A DNA stretch of 64,000 bases from Calliopsis andreniformis (lineage: Eukaryota > Arthropoda > Insecta > Hymenoptera > Andrenidae): the NCBI RefSeq assembly GCF_051401765.1, contig NW_027480592.1:620001-684000 (forward strand). The letters run 5' to 3'. Both the position numbers and the translations under genes were made by a program. The notes beneath the pieces are model-generated. The model did no database searches, had not been told where the DNA came from, and saw only the letters and a list, made by a program, of their open reading frames with translations. Below are positions 56,219 through 64,000 of the stretch, piece after piece (position 1 is the first letter of the stretch; each line of letters starts with the position of its first letter).

Positions 56219-56367
56219 AGTATGATTATGACCAATATTATGATCATCACTAAGATTATAATGGCTATTACGATTAATATGGTTTTTATGGCTATCATAA
56301 TGGTTATTCCGATTTTTCGAAGTTTATTATGGGTATTATTATGATTATTATGATTATTATGTTTTAT
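56219..56367 (+). repeat. 149-bp short unit (CGAAG form)
   Basis: Partner of 43,435-43,583 in the second super-repeat copy, without its private GTG change; followed by T. Confidence 0.93.
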
Positions 56368-57597
56368 AGTATGATTACGACGAATATTATGGTCATCACT
56401 AAGATTATACTGGTGATTATGACTATAACGATTATTATGGTTATAATAACGATTATAAAGGTTATTTCCATGACAATTCTGTTTATTACTACGATGTTAT
56501 GATTATTACAGTTAGTATAACTATTACTATGATTATTGCGGCTATTATGATTGTTGCTATGATTATTATGATTATTATTACGATTGTTATGATTGTTGTG
56601 GATATTATGACGATTACTATGATTGTTATGGTTGATAGTGTGGTTATTATGATTATCATTTAGATTATTATGGCTATTACGGTTATTATGGTTTTTATCT
56701 CCATTATAATGGTTATTATTATTGTTTCCAAGTTTATTATGGTTATTACTATGGTTATTATGATTATTATGTTTCATAGTATGATTATGACGAATATTAT
56801 GATCATCACTAAGATTATTCTGGTGGTTTTGACTATGACGATTATGATGGCTATAATAACGATTATTAATGTTATTTCCAAGGTAATTCTGTTTATTATT
56901 ACTTTGTTATGATTATTAGAGTTAGCCTAACTATTACCACTGTTATTACGGCTGTTATGATTGTTGCTACGATTATCATAGTTATTATTATGATTGATAT
57001 GATTTTTGTGGTTATTATGATGGTTACTATGATTATTATGGTTCATAGTATGTTTATTATGATTATCATGCAGATTATTATGGCTATTGCGATTATTATG
57101 GTTTTTATGGCCATTATAATGGTTATTATGACTGTTTCCAAGTTTATTATGGTTCTTATTATGATTATTATGGTTATTATGTTTCATAGTATGATTATAT
57201 CGAATATTATGATCATCACTCATATTATTCTGGTGATTATGACTATTACGATTATTATAGCTATAATAACGATTATTAAGGTTATTTCCATGATAATTCT
57301 GTTTATTGTTACGATGTTATGATTATTACAGTTAGTATAACTATTACTATGACTATTACGACTATTATGACTGTTGCTATGATTATTATGATTATTATTA
57401 CGATTGTTATGATTGTTGTGGTTATTATGACGATTACTATGATTATTATGGTTGATAGTGTGGTTATTATGATTATCATTTAGATTATTAAGGCTATTAC
57501 GATTATTATGGTTTTTATGGCCATTATAATGGTTATTATTATTGTTTCCAAGTTTATTATGGTTCTTATTATGATTATTACGATTATTATGGTTCCT

Positions 57598-57746
57598 AGT
57601 ATGATTATGACCAATATTATGATCATCACTAAGATTATAATGGCTATTACGATTAATATGGTTTTTATGGCTATCATAATGGTTATTCCGATTTTTCCAG
57701 GTTTATTATGGGTAGTATTATGATTATTATGATTATTATGTTTTAT
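57598..57746 (+). repeat. 149-bp short unit (CCAGG form)
   Basis: Partner of 44,814-44,962 at +12,784; followed by U. Confidence 0.93.
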
Positions 57747-60206
57747 AGTATGATTATGACGTATATTATGATCATCACTAAGATTATTCTGTTGATTATG
57801 ACTATTACGATTATTATGGCTATAATAACTATTATTAATGTTATTTCCAAGGTCATTCTGTTTATTATTACGTTGTTATGGTAATTAGAGTTAGTCTAGC
57901 TATTACTACTGTTATTACGGCTATTATGATTGTCGCTACGATTGTCATAGTTATTATTATGATTGTTATGATTTTGGTGGTTATTATGACGTTTACTATG
58001 ATTATTATGGTTGATAGTAAGGTTATTATGATTATCATGCAGATTATTATGGCTATTACGATTATTATGGTTTTTATGGCCATTATAATGGTTATTATGA
58101 TTGTTTCCAAGTTTATTATGGTTCTTATTATGATGATTATGATTATTATGTTTCATAGTATGATTATGACGAATATTATGATCATCATAAAGATTATTTT
58201 GGTGATTATGACTAGTACGATTATTATGGCTATGATAACGATTATTAAGGTTATTTCCATGATAATTCTGTTTATTATTTCGATGTTATGATTACTAGAG
58301 TTAGTCTAACTATTATTACGGCTATTACGGCTATAATGATTGCTGCTACGATTATCATAGTTATTATTATGATTGTTATGATTGTTGTTGTTATTATGAC
58401 GATTACTATGATTATAATGGTTGATAGTATGGTTATTATGATTATCATGCAGATTATTATGGCTATTATGATTATTATGGTTTTTATGTCCATTATAATG
58501 GTTATTATGATCGTTTTCAAGTTTATTATGGTTATTATTATGATTATTACGATTATTATGTTTCATAGTGTGATTATGACGAATATTATGATCATCACTA
58601 AGATTATACTGGTGATTATGACTATTACGATTATTATGGTTATAATAACGATTATAAAGGTTATTTCCATGAAAGTTCTGATTATTACTACGATGATATG
58701 ATTATTACAGTTAGCATATCTATTACTATGATTATTACGACTATTATGACTGTTGCTATGATTATTATGATTATTATTACGATTGTTATGATTGTTGTGG
58801 TTATTATGACGATTACTATGATTATTATGGTTGATAGTGTGGTTATTATGATTATCATTTAAATTACTATGCCTATTATGGTTATTATGGTTTTTATGGC
58901 TATTATAATGGTTATTATTATTGCTTCCAAGTGTATTATGGTTATTATTATGATTATTACGATTATTATGTTTCATAGTGTGATTATGACGAATATTATG
59001 ATCATCACTAAGATTATTCTGGTGATTATGGCTATTACGATTATTATGGCTATAATAGCGATTATTAAGGTTATTTCCATGGTAGTTCTGTTTATTATTT
59101 CGATGTTATGATTACTACAGTTAGCATAACTATTACTATGATTATTACGACTATTATGACTGTTGCTATGATTATTATGATTATTATTACGATTGATATG
59201 ATTGTTGTGGATATTATGACGATTACTATGATTGTTATGGTTGATAGTGTGGTTATTATGATTATCATTTAGATTATTATGGCTATTACGATTATTATGG
59301 TTTTTATCTCCATTATAATGGTTATTATTATTGTTTCCAAGTTTATTATGGTTATTACTATGGTTATTATGATTATTATGTTTCATAGTATGATTATGAC
59401 GAATATTATGATCATCACTAAGATTATTCTGGTGGTTTTGACTATGACGATTATGATGGCTATAATAACGATTATTAATGTTATTTCCAAGGTAATTCTG
59501 TTTATTATTACTTTGTTATGATTATTAGAGTTAGCCTAACTATTACCACTGTTATTACGGCTGTTATGATTGTTGCTACGATTATCATAGTTATTATTAT
59601 GATTGATATGATTTTTGTGGTTATTATGATGGTTACTATGATTATTATGGTTCATAGTATGGTTATTATGATTATCATGCAGATTATTATGGCTATTGCG
59701 ATTATTATGGTTTTTATGGCCATCATAATGGTTATTATGACTGTTTCCAAGTTTATTATGGTTCTTATTATGATTATTATGGTTATTATGTTTCATAGTA
59801 TGATTATATCGAATATTATGATCATCACTCATATTATTCTGGTGATTATGACTATTACGATTATTATAGCTATAATAACGATTATTAAGGTTATTTCCAT
59901 GATAATTCTGTTTATTGTTACGATGTTATGATTATTACAGTTAGTATAACTATTACTATGACTATTACGACTATTATGACTGTTGCTATGATTATTATGA
60001 TTATTATTACGATTGTTATGATTGTTGTGGTTATTATGACGATTACTATGATTATTATGGTTGATAGTGTGGTTATTATGATTATCATTTAGATTATTAA
60101 GGCTATTACGATTATTATGGTTTTTATGGCCATTATAATGGTTATTATTATTGTTTCCAAGTTTATTATGGTTCTTGTTATGATTATTACGATTATTATG
60201 GTTCCT

Positions 60207-60355
60207 AGTATGATTATGACCAATATTACGATCATCACTAAGATTATAATGGCTATTACGATTAATATGTTTTTTATGGCTATCATAATGGTTATTCCGA
60301 TTTTTCCAGGTTTATTATGGGTAGTATTATGATTATTATGATTATTATGTTTTAT
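60207..60355 (+). repeat. 149-bp short unit (CCAGG form)
   Basis: Partner of 47,423-47,571 at +12,784, without its private TATGTTTATGACC change; followed by U. Confidence 0.93.
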
Positions 60356-61175
60356 AGTATGATTATGACGTATATTATGATCATCACTAAGATTATTCTG
60401 TTGATTATGACTATTACGATTATTATGGCTATAATAACTATTATTAATGTTATTTCCAAGGTCATTCTGTTTATTATTACGTTGTTATGGTAATTAGAGT
60501 TAGTCTAGCTATTACTACTGTTATTACGGCTATTATGATTGTCGCTACGATTGTCATAGTTATTATTATGATTGTTATGATTTTGGTGGTTATTATGACG
60601 TTTACTATGATTATTATGGTTGATAGTAAGGTTATTATGATTATCATGCAGATTATTATGGCTATTACGATTATTATGGTTTTTATGGCCATTACAATGG
60701 TTATTATGATTGTTTCCAAGTTTATTATGGTTCTTATTATGATGATTATGATTATTATGTTTCATAGTATGATTATGACGAATATTATGATCATCATAAA
60801 GATTATTTTGGTGATTATGACTAGTACGATTATTATGGCTATGATAACGATTATTAAGGTTATTTCCATGATAATTCTGCTTATTATTTCGATGTTATGA
60901 TTACTACAGTTAGCATAACTATTACTATGACTATTACGACTATTATGACTGTTGCTATGATTATTATGATTATTATTACGATTGTCATGATTGTTGTGGT
61001 TATTATGTCGATTACTATGATTATTATGGTTGACAGAGTGGTTATTATGACTATCATTTAGATTATTATGGCTATTACTATTATTATGGCGTTCATTGCT
61101 ATTATAATGGTTATTAGGGTTGTTTCCAAGTTTATTATGGTTATTATTATGATTATTACGATTACTATGTTTCAT

Positions 61176-64000
61176 AGTGTGATTACGACGAATATTATGA
61201 TCATCATTAAGATTATTCTGGTGATTATGACTATAACGATTATTATGGTTATAATAACGATTATAAAGGTTATTTCCATGACAATTCTGTTTACTACTAC
61301 GATGTTATGATTATTACAGTTATTATAACTATTACTATGACTATTACGACTATTATGACTGTTGCTATGATTATTATGATTATTATTACGATTGTTCTGA
61401 TTGTTGTGGTTATTATGACGATTACTATGATTATTATGGCTGATAGTGTGGTTATTATGATTATTATCTAGATTATTATGGCTGTTACGTTTATTATGGT
61501 TTTTATGTCCATCACAATGGTTATTATGATTGCTTCCAAGTTTATTATGGTTATTATTATGGTTACTATGATTATTATGTTTCATAGTATGAATATGACG
61601 AATATTCTGATGATCACTAAGATTATTCTGGTGGTTTTGACTATGACGATTATTATGGCTATAATAACGATTATTAATGTTGTTTCCAAGGTAATTCTGT
61701 TTATTATTACGTTGTTATGATTACTAGAGTTAGTCTAACTATTATTACGGCTATTACGGCTATTATGATTGCTGCGACGATTATCATAGTTATTATTATG
61801 ATTGTTATGATTGTTGTTGTTATTATGACGATTACTATGATTATAACGGTTGATAGTATGGTTATTATGATTATCATGCAGATTATTATGGCTATTATGA
61901 TTATTATGGTTTTTATGTCCATTATAATGGTTACTATGATCGTTTTCAAGTTTATTATGGTTATTATTATGATTATTACGATTATTATGTTTCATAGTGT
62001 GATTATGACGAATATTATGATCATCACTAAGATTATTCTGGTGATTATGACTATTACGATTATTATGGTTATAATAACGATTATAAAGGTTACTTCCATG
62101 AAAGTTCTGTTTATTACTACGATGATATGATTATTACAGTTAGCATATCTATTACTATGATTATTACGACTATTATGACTGTTGCTATGATTATTATGAT
62201 TATTATTACGATTGTTATGATTGTTGTGGTTATTATGACGATTACTATGATTATTATGGTTGATAGTGTGGTTATTATGATTATCACTTAAATTACTATG
62301 CCTATTATGGTTATTATGGTTTTTATGGCTATTATAATGGTTATTATTATTGCTTCCAAGTGTATTATGGTTATTATTATGATTATTACGATTATTATGT
62401 TTCATAGTGTGATTATGACGAATATTATGATCATCACTAAGATTATTCTGGTGATTATGGCTATTACGATTATTATGGCTATAATAGCGATTATTAAGGT
62501 TATTTCCATGATAATTCTGTTTATTATTTCGATGTTATGATTACTGCAGTTAGCATAACTATTACTATGATTATTACGACTATTATGACTGTTGCTATGA
62601 TTATTATGATTATTATTACGATTGTTATGATTGTTGTGGATATTATGACGATTACTATGATTATTCTGGCTGACAGTGTGGTTATTAAGATTATCATTCA
62701 GATTATTATGGCTATTATGATTATTCTGGTTTTTATGGCTATCATAATGGTTATTATGATTTTTCCAGGTTTATTATGGTTATTATTATGTTTATTACGA
62801 TTATTATGTTTCATAGTATGATTATGACGAATATTATGATCATCACTCAGATTATTCTGGTGATTATGACTATTACGATTATTATAGCTATAATAACGAT
62901 TATTAAGGTTATTTCCATGATAATTCTGTTTATTGTTACGATGTTATGATTATTACAGTTAGTATAACTATTACTATGACTATTACGACTATTATGACTG
63001 TTGCTATGATTATTATGATTATTATTACGATTGTTATGATTGTTGTGGTTATTATGACGATTACTATTATTATTATGGTTGATAGTGTGGTTATTATGAT
63101 TATCATTTAGATTATTATGCCTATTATGGTTATTATGGTTTTTATGGCCATTATAATGGTTATTATGATTGTTTCCAAGTTTATTATGGTTATTATTATG
63201 ATTATTACGATTATTATGTTTCATAGTGTGATTATGACGAATATTATGATCATCACTAAGATTATTCTGGTGGTTTTGACTATGACGATTATTAAGGCTA
63301 TAATAACGATTATTATAGTTATTTCCAAGGTAATTCTGTTTATTATTACGTTGTTATGATTATTAGAGTTAGTCTAAATATTATTATTACTATTATTACG
63401 GCTATTATGACTGCTGCTACGATTATCATAGTTATTATTATGATTGTTATGATTGTTGTGGTTATTATGACGATTACTATGATTATTATGGTTGATAGTA
63501 TGGTTATTATGATTATCATGCAGATTATTATGGCTATTATGATTATTATGGTTTTTATGTCCATTATAATGGTTATTATGATCGTTTTCAAGTTTATTAT
63601 GGTTATTATTATGATTATTACGATTATTATGTTTCATAGTGTGATTATGACGAATATTATGATCATCACTCAGATTATTCTGGTGATTATGACTATTACG
63701 ATTATTATGGTTATAATAACGATTATAAAGGTTATTTCCATGAAATTTCTGTTTATTACCACGATGATATGATTATTACAGTTAGTGTAACTATTACCAT
63801 GCTTATTGCGGCTATTGTGATTGTTGCTTCGATTATTATAATTATTATTACGATTGTTATGATTGTTGTGGTTATTAGGACGATTACTATGATTATTATG
63901 TTTGATAGTGTGGTTATTATGATTATCATTTAGATTATTATGCCTATTATGGTTATTATGGTTGTTATGGCTATTATAATCTTTATTATGGATGCTTCTA
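61176..64000 (+). repeat. Satellite units E'' V O X Y V and a partial unit, more divergent
   Basis: Units end at 61585, 61995, 62405, 62814 (409 bp, GATTTTTCCAGG form), 63224 and 63637 (413 bp, extra triplet near 63,380). The last 363 bases begin a further unit. V and O match those at 45,373-46,192 and 58,157-58,976, but the flanking order E''-V and O-X-Y-V occurs nowhere else in the window. The final partial unit has many private bases (GTGTAACTATTACCATGC, GTTGCTTCG, TTAGGACG, ATCTTTATTATGGATGC). Confidence 0.85.

Larger units (their letters stand above)
53349..61175 (+). repeat. Super-repeat, second copy (partial, about 7.8 kb)
   Basis: Units A' C D E P Q R s T Q' R' s' U V O T' Q' R'' s' U W' end at 53758 through 61175 and follow 40,566-48,391 at a shift of 12,783, becoming 12,784 after the one-base deletion of the first copy. 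The correspondence fades in W' (ATGACTATCATTTAG, TTAGGGTTGTTTCC) and is lost by about 61,240. A private change at about 55,040 (GGTTTAGAC for GGTTTTGAC) is specific to this copy. Confidence 0.88.
1..64000 (+). repeat. Satellite DNA array, 410-bp unit, fills the window
   Basis: The landmark TTTCAT (or TTTTAT, GTTCCT, TTTCGC) recurs 167 times, with last bases at 356, 766, 1176, 1586 and so on to 63,637. Nearly every spacing is 410 bp and all copies are in the same orientation. Each unit is a degenerate run of ATT/ATG/ACG-like triplets carrying fixed marks: ATGATCAT shortly after the landmark, a TTTCCAAG-like mark, an ACAGTTAG or AGAGTTAG mark, and often ATGGCCAT. No non-satellite insertion is seen anywhere. 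A hand count of 61-480 gives T 195, A 117, G 69, C 39. Long head-to-tail arrays of this kind are known as eukaryotic satellite DNA, often at centromeres or heterochromatin; the location here is inference. Confidence 0.97.

Noticed and set aside
4458..60355. Multiple-of-three indels (3 and 90 bp) as a sign of coding selection
   Set aside because: Slippage and recombination in a triplet-periodic sequence favour multiples of three without selection. One-base indels and a 260-bp deletion are also present.
1..64000. The dozens of 65- to 280-codon open frames as genes
   Set aside because: They repeat with the 410-bp unit on both strands, begin and end at fixed satellite marks, have compositions dictated by ATT/ATG/ACG triplets, and show no recognisable domain.
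1..64000. CRISPR array
   Set aside because: Repeats are 410 bp and contiguous, with no short direct repeats separated by unique spacers and no cas genes.
1..64000. CENP-B box as evidence for a centromere
   Set aside because: The TTCG sites (TTTCGATG, TTTCGAAG) lack the downstream A and CGGG core of the CENP-B box. A centromeric role cannot be argued from this motif.
1..64000. Transposable element or virus as source of the unit
   Set aside because: No terminal repeats, target-site duplications, or polymerase, transposase or integrase motifs are visible in any frame.
1..64000. Inverted units or strand switches
   Set aside because: All 167 landmarks are in the plus orientation; no reverse-complement landmark was found.

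Overview
The whole 64 kb is one uninterrupted, AT-rich tandem satellite array, and I see no convincing protein-coding, rRNA, tRNA, CRISPR or transposon sequence in it. All units lie head to tail in one orientation. The basic unit is 410 bp, made of a degenerate triplet pattern (ATT ATT ATG / ATT ATT ACG). By hand count, bases 61-480 are about 46% T, 28% A, 16% G and 9% C, so the two strands differ strongly in composition. An array of this size and order points to a eukaryotic genome, probably centromeric, pericentromeric or other heterochromatin in a long-read assembly. The sequence alone does not name the organism.

I numbered units by the last base of a recurring TTTCAT (variants TTTTAT, GTTCCT, TTTCGC). 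This landmark occurs 167 times from 356 to 63,637, almost always 410 bp apart. The exceptions are 18 short units of 149 bp, one of 320 bp, six of 411 bp with an extra T at one site, one other 411, two of 413 and a few of 409. Letters below are my labels for unit variants that recur with shared private bases; a prime marks a close sub-variant and s a 149-bp short unit.

Variants recur in fixed order, so the array has higher-order repeats (HORs), as in alpha satellite. Left part (1 to about 25.4 kb): the main HOR is A' C D E F A B G H s J F', 4,660 bp, complete at 767-5426 and 18873-23532, with partial copies at 5427-7476 and 13542-15591. A less regular block (7477-13131) holds a K/L-C' dimer and the 320-bp unit. 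Bases 1-7,359 recur at 18,107-25,465. Middle (25.2-40.6 kb): a second family P Q R s S (1,788 bp) and T Q' R' s' U appears, interleaved with pieces of the first. Bases 26,552-29,979 recur at 32,738-36,165, and a 3,430-bp HOR (the 4,660-bp one minus exactly three units) lies at 35,346-40,565. Right part (40.6-61.2 kb): a 12,783-bp super-repeat of 29 full and 6 short units (40,566-53,348) is followed by about 7.8 kb of a second copy. Nested inside the first are two tandem 3,168-bp repeats (46,193-52,528). From about 61.2 kb to the end the units fit known orders less well and carry more private changes.

Both strands carry many open frames about one unit long (137 codons): Ile/Met/Val/Thr on the plus strand, Asn/His on the minus strand. 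They follow from the triplet pattern and I do not annotate them as genes. What the window records is layered amplification: triplet expansion, then a 410-bp unit, then HORs, then block duplications of 2-8 kb, with visible hybrid units where unequal exchange joined different variants.
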